Shown one piece after another: positions 30,896 to 39,837 of a stretch of 64,000 nt of DNA. The stretch is from Spirochaetales bacterium Spiro_07. GTDB taxonomy: Bacteria > Spirochaetota > Spirochaetia > Treponematales > Treponemataceae. Location of the stretch: the NCBI GenBank assembly GCA_001603145.1, contig LVBI01000021.1:1-64000 (forward strand). Direction: 5' to 3'. Under the pieces are notes generated by a model. That model saw only the letters and a list, made by a program, of their open reading frames with translations. It was not told the origin of the DNA and ran no database searches. Each line of letters begins with the position of its first letter. Positions within the stretch are counted from its first letter, which is position 1. A program made the position numbers and the translations under genes.

Positions 30896-31894
30896 TTAGA
30901 GCTTATTGTTTGAACCGAGTACGTTCACGATTTTGTGGATGTACATCTTCTTCATGTTCTCGCGAGCCGGCTTGAGGTACTGGCGTGGGTCAAAGTGACT
31001 TGGGTTTTCAGCCAAATATTTGCGGATAGCTGCTGTCATTGCAAGACGAGAGTCTGAGTCAATGTTGATTTTGCATACAGCTGACTTTGAAGCTTCGCGG
31101 AGCTGTTCTTCTGGAATACCAACAGCATCTGGGAGCTTGCCGCCGTACTTGTTGATTGTATCAACTTCGTCCTGTGGAACTGATGAAGAGCCGTGGAGTA
31201 CGATTGGGAAGCCTGGGAGCTTTTCTTCGATTGCGTGGAGAACGTCGAAAGCCAATGGCGGTGGCACGAGCTTGCCTGTTTTCGGGTCGCGTGTGCACTG
31301 TTCCGGCTTGAATTTATAAGCACCGTGTGAAGTACCGATTGAAATTGCAAGTGAGTCGCAGCCTGAGCGTTTTGCAAAGTCGATAACTTCTTCTGGCTTT
31401 GTGTAGTGAGAAACTTCTGAAGCAACTTCGTCTTCAACGCCGGCAAGAACACCGAGCTCAGCTTCTACTGTAACGTCATATTTGTGAGCATAGTCTACAA
31501 CTTTCTTTGTAAGAGCAATGTTCTCTTCGTATGGAAGTGAAGAACCGTCGATCATAACTGAGCTGAAGCCCATGTCGATGCAGTCCTTGCAAAGTTCGAA
31601 TGAATCACCGTGGTCAAGGTGAAGAACAATCTGTGGGTTAGGGCAGCCGAGTTCTTTTGCATATTCAACAGCACCCTGTGCCATGTAGCGGAGAATTGTT
31701 GCATTGGCGTAGTTGCGTGCGCCTTTTGAAACCTGCATGATTACAGGTGATTTTGTTTCAACTGCAGCCTGTACGATAGCCTGCATCTGTTCCATTGTGT
31801 TGAAGTTGAAAGCTGGGATTGCGTATCCGCCTTTTACGGCTTTTGCAAACATTTCGCGTGTGTTTACAAGGCCAAGGTCCTTATAGCTTGTCAT
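30896..31894 (-). CDS. fba: class II fructose-1,6-bisphosphate aldolase
   Basis: 332 residues. Cleaves fructose-1,6-bisphosphate in glycolysis using zinc. IVLHLDHGDSFELCKDCIDM carries the zinc-binding HxDH, FSSVMIDGSSLPYEENIALT is the phosphate and substrate loop, and AELGVLAGVED and VLHGSSSVP complete the signature. AAGGAG lies 6 bases before the ATG. Strongly biased codon use, as expected for a highly made enzyme. In other treponemes I recall fba next to the flaA pair, as here. Confidence 0.97.
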   Translation of the reverse strand: MTSYKDLGLVNTREMFAKAVKGGYAIPAFNFNTMEQMQAIVQAAVETKSPVIMQVSKGARNYANATILRYMAQGAVEYAKELGCPNPQIVLHLDHGDSFELCKDCIDMGFSSVMIDGSSLPYEENIALTKKVVDYAHKYDVTVEAELGVLAGVEDEVASEVSHYTKPEEVIDFAKRSGCDSLAISIGTSHGAYKFKPEQCTRDPKTGKLVPPPLAFDVLHAIEEKLPGFPIVLHGSSSVPQDEVDTINKYGGKLPDAVGIPEEQLREASKSAVCKINIDSDSRLAMTAAIRKYLAENPSHFDPRQYLKPARENMKKMYIHKIVNVLGSNNKL

Positions 31895-32219
31895 AATATC
31901 TCCTTAAAAAGATCTTAAATTTAACGTAGATATACTATTGTGTTAGAGAAAAATAATCAATAGAGATTGCGAAAATGCGTGTTCCGGGGCTGAAAATAAG
32001 TTGCTGAATAGCTTTAGCAAAGGCATTTTACAGGGTTAAGTTTTAGGCACTTTGTGACGATAATTAATAAGTATTCTTATCTTTTAATAGCAATAATTTT
32101 AACGGTATGTATCTGCGATTATCGTTGTAAATTGTTTGACAAAGCTATGACAAGGGGAATATAATATCTCGGTAAGAAGTGTAACGAGCTTTTTCTGACA
32201 ATAACAAAAGGAGATTTGG
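31895..32219. other. intergenic region with divergent promoters for fba and flaA
   Basis: 325 A/T-rich bases with no open frame of interest. The right part carries the flaA promoter (32136-32165); the left must carry the fba promoter, for which I see only a weak TATATC-type -10 near 31930. No repeat element is present here. Confidence 0.6.
32136..32165 (+). promoter_or_regulatory. flaA operon promoter, sigma-70 type
   Basis: TTGACA, 18 bases, TATAAT: consensus in both boxes. A 50-base leader ends in AAAGGAG before the ATG at 32220. FlaA genes of spirochaetes are known to use housekeeping promoters, which fits. Confidence 0.75.
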
Positions 32220-32948
32220 ATGAAACAGGGCAGATTAAGTGTTTGTCTCGTCCTCGTAAGTTTGCTGTTATTGCTGCCTATTTTTGGTCAGACGGTAACA
32301 ACAACAAGTTACGATTCTTTGATGGTTGATGATTTCGATCAGACCGCTGAGAATGGGGACTGGGTTTGGTACGTTCAGGGCAGCAGATTTGTTGCTGACG
32401 GTTATCCCAAACTGCAATATTTTGAGGGAGCGCCGAACTCGGTTAAATACCTTCTCAAAGAGGGAGTTGTCGGCAAGGTATTAGGCGTTGAATTTGCTTT
32501 TAACCGCAAAGGTGACAACTGGGTAGAGATTTTCCCTGCAAAACAAGATGCAAATGGAAAATATGTTCCACAGAACCTTCCGCTGAAAGGTGATGTTGAC
32601 CACGTAGATGTTTGGGTATGGGGCGGCGGATATTCATATAACTTGGATTTGCTTGTCCGCGACGCAGACGGACGTGTGCATTCGCTTCCAATGACAAAGC
32701 TTTCATATGTCGGTTGGAGAAATGTTAAGACAACTATTCCTGGTTGGATTAATCAGCATTCTCGTTTCCGCTCTGGAGCAAAGACAATGCAGTTTGTAGG
32801 GTTCCGTATCAGAACAGATCCACAGGCTCCAGTAGATATCTTTACAGTATACTTTGATCAGTTCAAGTATCTTTCAAATACATTTGCTAATGTATATGAC
32901 GGATATGATCTTGAATCTGTTGTTTTTGATGAGGGGGCTGGACGATGA
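32220..32948 (+). CDS. flaA: flagellar filament outer-layer protein FlaA, first copy
   Basis: 242 residues with a signal peptide (LVLVSLLLLLPIFGQ). The FlaA domain is recognised by the segments VWVWGGGYSYNLDLLVRDAD, LSYVGWRNVKTTIPGWI and FVGFRIRTDPQAPVDIFTVY. These sheath proteins are exported by Sec and coat the periplasmic flagellar core, affecting its stiffness. AAAGGAG precedes the ATG and a consensus promoter lies upstream. Its last four bases overlap the next flaA gene (ATGA). Confidence 0.92.
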   Translation: MKQGRLSVCLVLVSLLLLLPIFGQTVTTTSYDSLMVDDFDQTAENGDWVWYVQGSRFVADGYPKLQYFEGAPNSVKYLLKEGVVGKVLGVEFAFNRKGDNWVEIFPAKQDANGKYVPQNLPLKGDVDHVDVWVWGGGYSYNLDLLVRDADGRVHSLPMTKLSYVGWRNVKTTIPGWINQHSRFRSGAKTMQFVGFRIRTDPQAPVDIFTVYFDQFKYLSNTFANVYDGYDLESVVFDEGAGR

Positions 32949-33661
32949 AAAAGCTTTTAGTTGCAGCTTTAGTTCTTTTTATGGCTTTCGGAGTTTTTGC
33001 ACAGTCTTCTTTGGCTGATGCTGACCCTGAAATGCTCGGAGTTGATGCTGCTCGTCAGGCTCTTAGAGAAGTTTCTCTTGACTTGTTCGAGCGTGAAGGC
33101 TCATGGGATGTTGCAATGTCTATCGATGACGGCATTGTATCTGCTAGATTGTTCGACGGTGCTCCTGCTGCCAAAGAACCTCTCCCGGCTGGCGTTCCAG
33201 AGGGACAGGATGACAGCAAGGTTCTCGGTGTAAAAGTAGATTTCATGCACCGCGGCTATTCAAGCTTTACTATTAAGGCTACAAGACCTATCCCGATTGA
33301 AGGTGTTACAAAGACAGTTTCAATGTGGGTTTGCGGCCGCAACAACGACCATACATTGACAATCTTGGTTCAGGATTTCTTCGGAAAGAACTATGAGCTT
33401 TATGTAGGTAAATTGAACTTCTCTGGTTGGAAGAAGATGACTGTTGCTATTCCTCCTTCTCCAGATGGAAAGCGCGGTATCGTTCAGGCTGACCCACGTT
33501 ATGGTGACAACCCTGGACTTCGCGTAGTCGGATTCCGCATTGATTGTGATCCGCTTCAGGCATACGGTTCTTATTACGTTTATTTCGATGATTTGCGCGC
33601 AGTTACAGACTTGTACGCAATGGAAAACCGTGATAAAGACGATATGTCAGACAACTGGTAA
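32945..33661 (+). CDS. flaA: flagellar filament outer-layer protein FlaA, second copy
   Basis: 238 residues with a signal peptide (VAALVLFMAFGVFAQ). Same family as the gene before it, with matching segments MWVCGRNNDHTLTILVQDFF, LNFSGWKKMTVAIPPSP and VVGFRIDCDPLQAYGSYYVY, but only moderate identity, so the two are old paralogues and may form a mixed sheath. ATGA overlap means coupled translation and near-equal output. Ends at a strong terminator. Confidence 0.92.
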   Translation: MKKLLVAALVLFMAFGVFAQSSLADADPEMLGVDAARQALREVSLDLFEREGSWDVAMSIDDGIVSARLFDGAPAAKEPLPAGVPEGQDDSKVLGVKVDFMHRGYSSFTIKATRPIPIEGVTKTVSMWVCGRNNDHTLTILVQDFFGKNYELYVGKLNFSGWKKMTVAIPPSPDGKRGIVQADPRYGDNPGLRVVGFRIDCDPLQAYGSYYVYFDDLRAVTDLYAMENRDKDDMSDNW

Positions 33662-33683
33662 AATATTTACCAGCTGATAAAAG

Positions 33684-33709
33684 GGCTGCCGGAATGGCAG
33701 CCTTTTTTT
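33684..33709 (+). terminator. rho-independent terminator of flaA operon
   Basis: GGCTGCC (33684-33690), GGAAT loop, GGCAGCC (33696-33702), then seven Ts. Confidence 0.93.
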
Positions 33710-33773
33710 ATGCTTATGCAAATTGTTTTTAGGTTCTGTGGTTTTGAGTGTGTGCCGTTCACGGCTTCTGTTG

Positions 33774-34475
33774 TTAAGGCTGTTTGACAAATCTATAGAA
33801 TTTTTCGTTGCCTTTTCTGGCTGTTTCTTCTATTTCGCCAAGCTTTTTCATCGTCCATATTATAAGCCCTGCATATTTGCGGCAAGCCTTATTCTGTTGC
33901 AGCTGCTTCAACGAAAAATCTTGGTTATCTGTAATTGCTCTTACAAGATTTATGTATGAATTACGCGAATCGAAGACAAGCTCTGAATTGATTTTCAGCA
34001 AGTCTTTGTCTTTTTTGTACCAGTTCTTTTTCCAGCGGCGCGAATTGTTTTTGAGCTGAACCGGCTTGTCTGTTTTTATTCTTGTTTCTATGATTTCAGC
34101 TTTTAAAAGGATAATCTTAAAATTGGGGTTGTCTATAAAAGGAAACAGCTTCGTGATTTCTTTGAACAGCCTGTATTCGTTTTCTTTTTTTGGGCTTTTC
34201 CTTTCAGAGATAAGCTCAAAAGCTTCTGTCTGCCATTGAATTGTCGTCCTTTCAGCTATCGGAAAGACAACCGTAACAGAATAATCTGAAATGAGGCGGC
34301 TTATCTTGCTTGCAAGCGACGACAAATTCGCCGTCTGAATTTCGTATATTTCTTTGCCTGAAACAACGTCGCAAAAAAAGCCGTTAAGCTCAACTTCTGT
34401 CTTTCCGTTTGAAAGCTCCGCATATTTGTTTTTCAGTTTTTCATGCAATGTCGATTCATTGTAAGTGTTTATCAT
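33774..34475 (-). CDS. unrecognised protein, possible PD-(D/E)XK nuclease
   Basis: 233 residues, basic, no signal peptide or membrane span. Near the N terminus GFFCDVVSGKEIYEIQTANL has the D-x(n)-E-x-Q spacing seen in some PD-(D/E)XK nuclease-fold proteins, preceded by a helical stretch. The C-terminal 70 residues (SLKQLQQNKACRKYAGLIIW, TMKKLGEIEETARKGNEKFY) look like a small winged-helix. A role in DNA or RNA binding is plausible but not proven. It is a lone gene convergent with flaA and divergent from mraZ, with its own promoter (34506-34534); A/T content is higher than its neighbours. Confidence 0.6.
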   Translation of the reverse strand: MINTYNESTLHEKLKNKYAELSNGKTEVELNGFFCDVVSGKEIYEIQTANLSSLASKISRLISDYSVTVVFPIAERTTIQWQTEAFELISERKSPKKENEYRLFKEITKLFPFIDNPNFKIILLKAEIIETRIKTDKPVQLKNNSRRWKKNWYKKDKDLLKINSELVFDSRNSYINLVRAITDNQDFSLKQLQQNKACRKYAGLIIWTMKKLGEIEETARKGNEKFYRFVKQP

Positions 34476-34505
34476 AAATTCTGCCGTTTTTCCTGCTGAA
34501 GATTA

Positions 34506-34534
34506 ACTATACAGATGTGTAATGTAAAAGTAAA
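34506..34534 (-). promoter_or_regulatory. promoter of the minus-strand unknown gene
   Basis: Minus strand TTTACT, 17 bases, TATAGT; start codon about 30 bases further with a weak AGGAAA ribosome site. Confidence 0.5.
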
Positions 34535-34573
34535 GCATTTGTTAAATTTTTTACACTTTTGTAAATTTGAGCG

Positions 34574-34601
34574 TTGACAATCTGATTATCTCTGATAAAA
34601 T
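34574..34601 (+). promoter_or_regulatory. mraZ operon promoter
   Basis: TTGACA, 16 bases, TAAAAT with a TGA just upstream. Transcription should begin just before the MraZ boxes, which would let bound MraZ block RNA polymerase. Confidence 0.6.
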
Positions 34602-34610
34602 GGAGCTAAG

Positions 34611-34645
34611 TGGGAGAAAGTGGGGAAAAGTAGGTAAAAGTGGAT
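34611..34645 (+). promoter_or_regulatory. MraZ operator: four TGGGN-like boxes with 10-base period
   Basis: TGGGA (34611), TGGGG (34621), TAGGT (34631) and TGGAT (34641) start exactly 10 bases apart and run into the mraZ start codon at 34644. MraZ from other bacteria binds TGGGN repeats separated by 5 bases upstream of its own gene, so this is a predicted autoregulatory site. Confidence 0.8.
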
Positions 34646-35087
34646 GGAGCTTCTTACCGGTGAGTATCGTAATACGTTGGACGAAAAAGGAAGGATTCTT
34701 TTTCCGACGAGGTTACGGACTGAATTGACAGATAATGTTCTCGTTCTGACGCAGGCGCTGGATAAGTGTCTTTGGCTTTTTACGCCAGAAGAATGGAAAG
34801 AGTTGTCTGCCAAAATAATGGCAAATTCATCACCTTTTAACGCGCAGGCACGTCTTGTGTTGCGCCGTCTTATTGCCCCAGCTCAAGAAGTTGAGTTTGA
34901 CAAATCTGGTCGAATATCAATTCCTCAAAGCCTCCGCGATTATGCAAATTTAACAAAAGATTGTGTCGTCCTCGGTGTGAACAAGTACATCGAATTGTGG
35001 GACAGCGCAACATATCAAGATTATCTTTCTGAGAGCGAAACTTCATTTCAAGCCGCAGCAGAAGGGTTGTCTTCTATTTGCTTTTAA
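34644..35087 (+). CDS. mraZ: transcriptional regulator MraZ
   Basis: 147 residues, two AbrB-like MraZ domains with the DEKGRILFPTRLR and DKSGRISIPQSLR signatures (D-x-x-G-R). It binds DNA as a ring and usually represses the division and cell-wall cluster it heads. Four predicted boxes overlap its own start. The ribosome site is not separable from these boxes. It leads the operon mraZ-rsmH-ftsL-murF-ftsW-ftsQ-ftsA. Confidence 0.96.
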   Translation: MELLTGEYRNTLDEKGRILFPTRLRTELTDNVLVLTQALDKCLWLFTPEEWKELSAKIMANSSPFNAQARLVLRRLIAPAQEVEFDKSGRISIPQSLRDYANLTKDCVVLGVNKYIELWDSATYQDYLSESETSFQAAAEGLSSICF

Positions 35088-35134
35088 ATTTGCAGAAACA
35101 CTGTTTGTTATTCATATTAAAAGGGGAAAAACAA

Positions 35135-36094
35135 TTGGAAATTGTTCATACGTCAGTTCTGCTGAACGAATGTCTGTCCTATTTGTCGCCGGAAAACGAA
35201 AATTACGGCGATTCTCCTCTTATGATAGATTCTACGCTTGGAGAAGGAGGTCACTCGGAAGCTTTTCTTTCAAAATACAAAAATTTGAGAATAATCGGTA
35301 TCGATGCTGACCCTGTTATTCAGGCGCGTGCCAAAGAGCGGCTTGCACCGTTCGGCGATAGAATGTCTTTTTATTCAGGCTGGTTCGACGATTTTTATGC
35401 AAATTACCAGAATGAAGACGACAGGCCTTCGCTGATTCTTTTTGATTTGGGAATTTCGCTGTTCCATTACGAAAAATCGGGTAGGGGCTTCTCTTTCCGC
35501 ATGGACGAACCGCTTGATATGAGATTGTCGCCGGAAGCTGATGTTTCTGCGGCAGACCTTGTACAGACGCTTAACGAGAATGACCTTGCCGACATGATTT
35601 ATGCTTATGGCGAAGAGCGGTACAGCCGCCGCATTGCAAGCGCAATCGTTGAGGCGCGGCGTTCTGCTAAGATTGAAAACGCAAAAGATTTGGCCGATAT
35701 TATTTACAGAGCTGTACCTGCTCAGTATAGGCATGGTGCAATTCATCCGGCAACCAAGACTTTTCAGGCTTTGCGCATAGCGGTAAACAAAGAGCTTGAC
35801 AGACTTCCGCGGGTTCTTGATTCTGCGTTTAAAGTGCTCAAGGTAAACGGAAAGCTCGGCGTAATCACGTTTCATTCGCTTGAAGACAGAATTGTCAAGG
35901 TGCATTTCAGAAATCTTGCGAAAGAGTGCATTTGCCCGCCGGAACAAGCTGTTTGCACTTGCGGCGGCAAGCGCAGGGCAGATTTGCTGACAAGAAAGCC
36001 GGTTGACCCGACGCCGGAAGAAATCAAAAGAAACTCGCCGTCACGCAGCGCAAGACTTCGCGTTGTACGGAAAGTGAGAGAAACAGACGTATGA
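35135..36094 (+). CDS. rsmH: 16S rRNA m4C1402 methyltransferase RsmH
   Basis: 319 residues. HTSVLLNECLSYLSPE opens the protein, DSTLGEGGHSEAFL is the SAM site, ILFDLGISLFHYEKSGRGFS and FQALRIAVNKELDRL follow, and the end RARLRVVRK-like tail is typical. I propose TTG at 35135 as start, because AAAGGGGAA lies 7 bases before it and the conserved part begins at once; upstream frames have no ribosome site. Four-base overlap (ATGA) with ftsL. Confidence 0.95.
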   Translation: MEIVHTSVLLNECLSYLSPENENYGDSPLMIDSTLGEGGHSEAFLSKYKNLRIIGIDADPVIQARAKERLAPFGDRMSFYSGWFDDFYANYQNEDDRPSLILFDLGISLFHYEKSGRGFSFRMDEPLDMRLSPEADVSAADLVQTLNENDLADMIYAYGEERYSRRIASAIVEARRSAKIENAKDLADIIYRAVPAQYRHGAIHPATKTFQALRIAVNKELDRLPRVLDSAFKVLKVNGKLGVITFHSLEDRIVKVHFRNLAKECICPPEQAVCTCGGKRRADLLTRKPVDPTPEEIKRNSPSRSARLRVVRKVRETDV

Positions 36095-36393
36095 AAATTG
36101 AATGTGTAATGAAGAATGTATTTATATGCTTTTTGGCGCTTGCCATTCCTGCTCTTTTAGTTTTGAATACGTTGCAGGCGCAAAAATATGCACGGCTTGA
36201 AGAGTCTGTGCAGGCAATCGAAAAAAAACAGTATGAAATTATTGAAGAAAACAAGCGTCTTGTTGCAAGCATCTCGAAGTTGTCTAGCCCAGACAGAATC
36301 GAATTTATTGCGACCGAGACATTGAATATGGAAAAAGCAAAACCAGAAGATATAATACGTGTTGAAGTGAAAGGCAAAAAAAATGGAAACTGA
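36091..36393 (+). CDS. ftsL: cell division protein FtsL-like
   Basis: 100 residues: a membrane span (about 8-26), a coiled coil (about 34-70, YARLEESVQAIEKKQYEIIE), and a C-terminal segment IEFIATETLNMEKAKPEDII that matches the A-x-E-x-L-x-M-x-x-A end of FtsL. It would bridge FtsQ/DivIB and the septal wall-synthesis machine. Position between rsmH and murF is where ftsL lies in most clusters. ATG overlaps the rsmH stop; an internal Met at residue 7 is an alternative. It overlaps murF by 11 bases. Confidence 0.85.
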   Translation: MKIECVMKNVFICFLALAIPALLVLNTLQAQKYARLEESVQAIEKKQYEIIEENKRLVASISKLSSPDRIEFIATETLNMEKAKPEDIIRVEVKGKKNGN

Positions 36394-37789
36394 AACTCTT
36401 CTTAGTTTCGAAAATTTAATTGACGCTGTTGAAGGCAAGCTGATTGGCAAGAAAAGCAGCTGCTTCGGCTTTTCGTCTGTTGCCATTGACAGCCGCGAAT
36501 GTGCCGAAGGTTCGTTGTTCGTGCCGCTTATTGGCACAACCCAGAACGGCCATATCTACATAGAGCAGGCTCTTCAGAAAGGCGCGTCTACCGTTTTTGT
36601 TGCAAATTCAGAATTGGCTGAAAATGAAGCCAAATTTGCAAGTCTTGCTGAAAAATTTAATGCAACTTTTATAGCTGTAAGCAATACCATGACGGCGTTG
36701 CAAAAAGCTGCAAAGCGTTATGTTGAGCAGTTTCCGAGCCTCATCAAAATCGGCGTTACAGGCTCTTCGGGCAAGACAACAACAAAAGAGATTATCGCTT
36801 CAGTGCTTTCTCAAAAATATTCAGTTGTAACTAATATTGGCAATTTGAACTCAGAGACAGGCTTGCCGCTTTCAGTTTTTAAAATCAGACAAGAGCATGA
36901 AGTGGGCATTTTTGAGATGGGCATGAACCGCCGGGGTGAAATTTCTGAAATCGCTTCTGTTCTTTTTCCTTCGATTGCGGTAATTACAAACATAGGTACT
37001 GCCCATATCGGAATTCTCGGCACACAAGATGCAATTGCTGAAGAGAAAAAACAGATTTTTTCAAATTTTTCTGAAAACTGCATCGGTTTTGTGCCAGAAA
37101 ACGATAAATATGCTTCTTTCTTGCAGAAAGTCAAGAAAGGGCGTGTAGAAAAATATGGCATAAATTCAAACCGCCGCATCAGAGATGTTTCATCTTCTGG
37201 CTTAGACGGAACAACTTTTGAGTATGACGGCGTGTTCATTAAATTTCCTGTGCCGGGCAAGCATAATTTTTCAAATGCTTTGGCAGCAATTTCTGTGGCC
37301 GAATATCTTCACCTTTCGACTGACAAAATCAAGAAAGGCTTGGAAAGCGTTAAGACAATCTTTGGCCGCAGCCAGATTTACCGCGGCGAAAAGACGCTTG
37401 TGCATGACTGCTACAATGCCAACCCAGACTCAATGGAAAGTGCAATTAGTTTTTGCGATGACCTTGAATGGAAAGGCAAAAAAATCTATGTCTTGGGCGA
37501 CATGCTTGAGCTTGGCGAAAAATCAAAAGAGCTTCATGCAGAGCTTGGCAAAAAGGCTGCAAAGTCTGATGCTGATTATGTGCTCTTTTTCGGCAACGAA
37601 ATGGAAAATGCCTACAAAGCTTGCAAAGACAAAAAAAGATGCTTCTGGAGCAGCAATATTCAAGACATTTCAGAAGAGCTTGAATCTTCTGTCTGCAACG
37701 GCGACTTGATTTTGCTTAAGGCTTCAAAAGGAATGGAGCTGTGGCGTGCGGCTGATGCTCTCAACATCAAGCTTGGAGGTCACGCCTGA
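36383..37789 (+). CDS. murF: UDP-N-acetylmuramoyl-tripeptide D-alanyl-D-alanine ligase
   Basis: 468 residues. ATP-dependent addition of D-Ala-D-Ala to the UDP-MurNAc tripeptide. P-loop KIGVTGSSGKTTTKEIIASV, EMGMNRRGEISEIASVLFPS, TNIGTAHIGILG and VHDCYNANPDSMESAI are the Mur-ligase motifs. Cytosolic. The start overlaps ftsL, and the stop shares a base with the ftsW start (TGATG), so translation is coupled. murC, murD, murE and mraY, often in this cluster elsewhere, are not here. Confidence 0.95.
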   Translation: METETLLSFENLIDAVEGKLIGKKSSCFGFSSVAIDSRECAEGSLFVPLIGTTQNGHIYIEQALQKGASTVFVANSELAENEAKFASLAEKFNATFIAVSNTMTALQKAAKRYVEQFPSLIKIGVTGSSGKTTTKEIIASVLSQKYSVVTNIGNLNSETGLPLSVFKIRQEHEVGIFEMGMNRRGEISEIASVLFPSIAVITNIGTAHIGILGTQDAIAEEKKQIFSNFSENCIGFVPENDKYASFLQKVKKGRVEKYGINSNRRIRDVSSSGLDGTTFEYDGVFIKFPVPGKHNFSNALAAISVAEYLHLSTDKIKKGLESVKTIFGRSQIYRGEKTLVHDCYNANPDSMESAISFCDDLEWKGKKIYVLGDMLELGEKSKELHAELGKKAAKSDADYVLFFGNEMENAYKACKDKKRCFWSSNIQDISEELESSVCNGDLILLKASKGMELWRAADALNIKLGGHA

Positions 37790-38931
37790 TGTTGTATGGT
37801 AGCTTCTTTCCTTCTTCAGAAAAGATTATCATCGGCAAAAAAGCCGACATAGGTTTTCTCGTATCATTTATTTTGCTTCTCGGCTTAGGCTTGGTTACTC
37901 TGTATAGTGTTTCTATAAACCCTGGCATGAGAATCAAGAATGATGAACTTTTCTTTGTGAAAAGGCAGATTGCTTTTCTGCTGGTCGGCAGCGTTGTGGT
38001 GTTCTTCCTTTCGATGGTTGATTTGGACAGGGTGCGGAACATTCTGCCGGCAATCGTGCTGTTCTCAATATTTTTGTGTCTGCTTACATGCATTCCGGGA
38101 ATCGGCATTGAAAAGAACGGTGCAAGACGTTGGCTTGGCATTGCCGGCATCGAGTTTCAGTCGTCTGAACCGGCAAAGCTTGTAATTGTGCTTTATCTCG
38201 CTCATCTGTTTGCTAAAAAACATGACAAGCTTGATGAGCTTGCAGCTACGATAATTCCTGCTGTGATAATGACTTCTGTGTTTGTTGTTTTCATTTATTT
38301 GCAGAACGACTTTTCGACTTCGCTTATTGTGATGATTTTGAGCTTTGTGCTCTTTTTCTTTTCGGGAATCAAGCTGAGATGGTTCGTCATCTTCTTTTGT
38401 CTGGTGCTGCCGGTTGTTTTGCTGTTTGTATTCACCGAGCCATACCGTGTTGAGCGAATCATTTCGTTCTTGAACCCGTCGATTGACCCTTATGGCGGCG
38501 GCTATCAGCTGAACATGGCAAGAAAGGCAATTTCTGGCGGCGGCTTCTGGGGCAAAGGCATCGGCGGCTTGTTCAGAGGGTCTGTTTCAATTCCAGAAGT
38601 TCAGTCTGACTTTATCTTTGCGGGCTGGGCTGAAGAGATGGGCTTCTTCGGGATTATGCTTTATTTTGTAGTGCTTACGTACTTTGTTGTGCGCGGCTAC
38701 AAGATTGCGCTTTCTTGCGAAGACAGGTTCAGAAGCCTGCTTGCATTCGGCTGTGTCAGCGCGATTCTGATTCAGTCTTTGATGAATTGCGGCGTTGTTT
38801 GCGGCTTGTTCCCGTCAACAGGTATTCCGCTGCCGTTCTTTTCTTCAGGCGGAACATCGCTTATTGTGTCAATGAGCTTCTGTGGTTTGATTATAAATGT
38901 ATCAAGATGGAATAAAGGAGAGGGAGACTGA
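37789..38931 (+). CDS. ftsW: septal peptidoglycan polymerase FtsW
   Basis: 380 residues with about ten membrane spans of the SEDS family. PGIGIEKNGARRWLGI, EPAKLVIVLYLAHLFAKK and GLFPSTGIPLPFFSSGGTSL are hallmark loops; the large outside loop contains the GGYQLNMARKAISGGGFWG segment. FtsW polymerises glycan strands at the septum together with a class B PBP, which is not encoded in this cluster. Confidence 0.94.
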   Translation: MLYGSFFPSSEKIIIGKKADIGFLVSFILLLGLGLVTLYSVSINPGMRIKNDELFFVKRQIAFLLVGSVVVFFLSMVDLDRVRNILPAIVLFSIFLCLLTCIPGIGIEKNGARRWLGIAGIEFQSSEPAKLVIVLYLAHLFAKKHDKLDELAATIIPAVIMTSVFVVFIYLQNDFSTSLIVMILSFVLFFFSGIKLRWFVIFFCLVLPVVLLFVFTEPYRVERIISFLNPSIDPYGGGYQLNMARKAISGGGFWGKGIGGLFRGSVSIPEVQSDFIFAGWAEEMGFFGIMLYFVVLTYFVVRGYKIALSCEDRFRSLLAFGCVSAILIQSLMNCGVVCGLFPSTGIPLPFFSSGGTSLIVSMSFCGLIINVSRWNKGEGD

Positions 38932-38932
38932 A

Positions 38933-39826
38933 ATGAGTGACATGTACAGTTTTGCCGATGTAGACAGCTATTATTCTAAGAAAGAGCCGGTAGTCAAAGC
39001 CAAAAAAAGAAAGGCTTCTGATTTGCGCACTAATATTCTTAAGATATTGGTCGGCGTGCTTTTTGCTGTGCTCGTAATTGAAGCTGTAATTTATGTGGTT
39101 ATTATTCCTTGCACAGCTTCTGTCCAGATTCGTTTTTCAGGTCTGACACAGTATACGCCTGAAGAAATAATCAGACTGTGCGGTCTTAACGTAAGGCAGA
39201 CGTGGATAAATTTTGATACCGGCGCAGTGTCTTCAAAGCTGAAGAAGATGCCGCTTTTTGAGAGCGTTCAAGTTGAAAAGAGCTTTCCTGATCAGGTTAT
39301 CATAACTGTTTCAGAAAGAACCACAGCCGCAATTGCAATTGCTGAAGTTGACGGAAAATCTGTAGCAGTGCAGATTGACAAGACGGGCTATGTCTATCGT
39401 GTTGACGGCAACATTCCGGCCGGAAACATTCCGATTATCAGTGGCCTCACTTTCGAGAATCCGCATCCTGGAATCCGCCTTAACCCAAAATTGCGGCCGC
39501 TTCTCAAGCAGATTGGCACAATCTTAGAGACCAAGCCTGCATATTTCAGTGCAATCTCTGAAATTAGAATTTCGCCTAAAGATTATGGCGAATATGACCT
39601 GATATTATACCCAATGCATTCAAAAATCCGCGTTTTAGCCGATAAAGAATTGAATGAAGAATCATTACAGTATATGATGGTTGTGCTTGATGTAATTGAT
39701 TCCCTTGATCCTGATGTGACTGAAGTCGATTTACGTTATGGTGCTGTTTCTTACAAGACAAGAAATTCAGACAGGCCATATCAGCTAAGAGGGGTGGCTT
39801 TGAAAAATGATTCTAATCGCCGCTAG
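38933..39826 (+). CDS. ftsQ: cell division protein FtsQ/DivIB
   Basis: 297 residues. A cytosolic N terminus of about 45 residues, one membrane span (NILKILVGVLFAVLVIEAVI), a POTRA domain (QIRFSGLTQYTPEEIIRLCG), and the FtsQ/DivIB domain (FPDQVIITVSERTTAAIA, FSAISEIRISPKDYGEYDL). The ATG at 38933 follows GAGGGAGA and lies 1 base after the ftsW stop. It holds FtsL and its partner at the division site. Confidence 0.9.
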   Translation: MSDMYSFADVDSYYSKKEPVVKAKKRKASDLRTNILKILVGVLFAVLVIEAVIYVVIIPCTASVQIRFSGLTQYTPEEIIRLCGLNVRQTWINFDTGAVSSKLKKMPLFESVQVEKSFPDQVIITVSERTTAAIAIAEVDGKSVAVQIDKTGYVYRVDGNIPAGNIPIISGLTFENPHPGIRLNPKLRPLLKQIGTILETKPAYFSAISEIRISPKDYGEYDLILYPMHSKIRVLADKELNEESLQYMMVVLDVIDSLDPDVTEVDLRYGAVSYKTRNSDRPYQLRGVALKNDSNRR

Positions 39827-39837
39827 GGAGCTGGATT

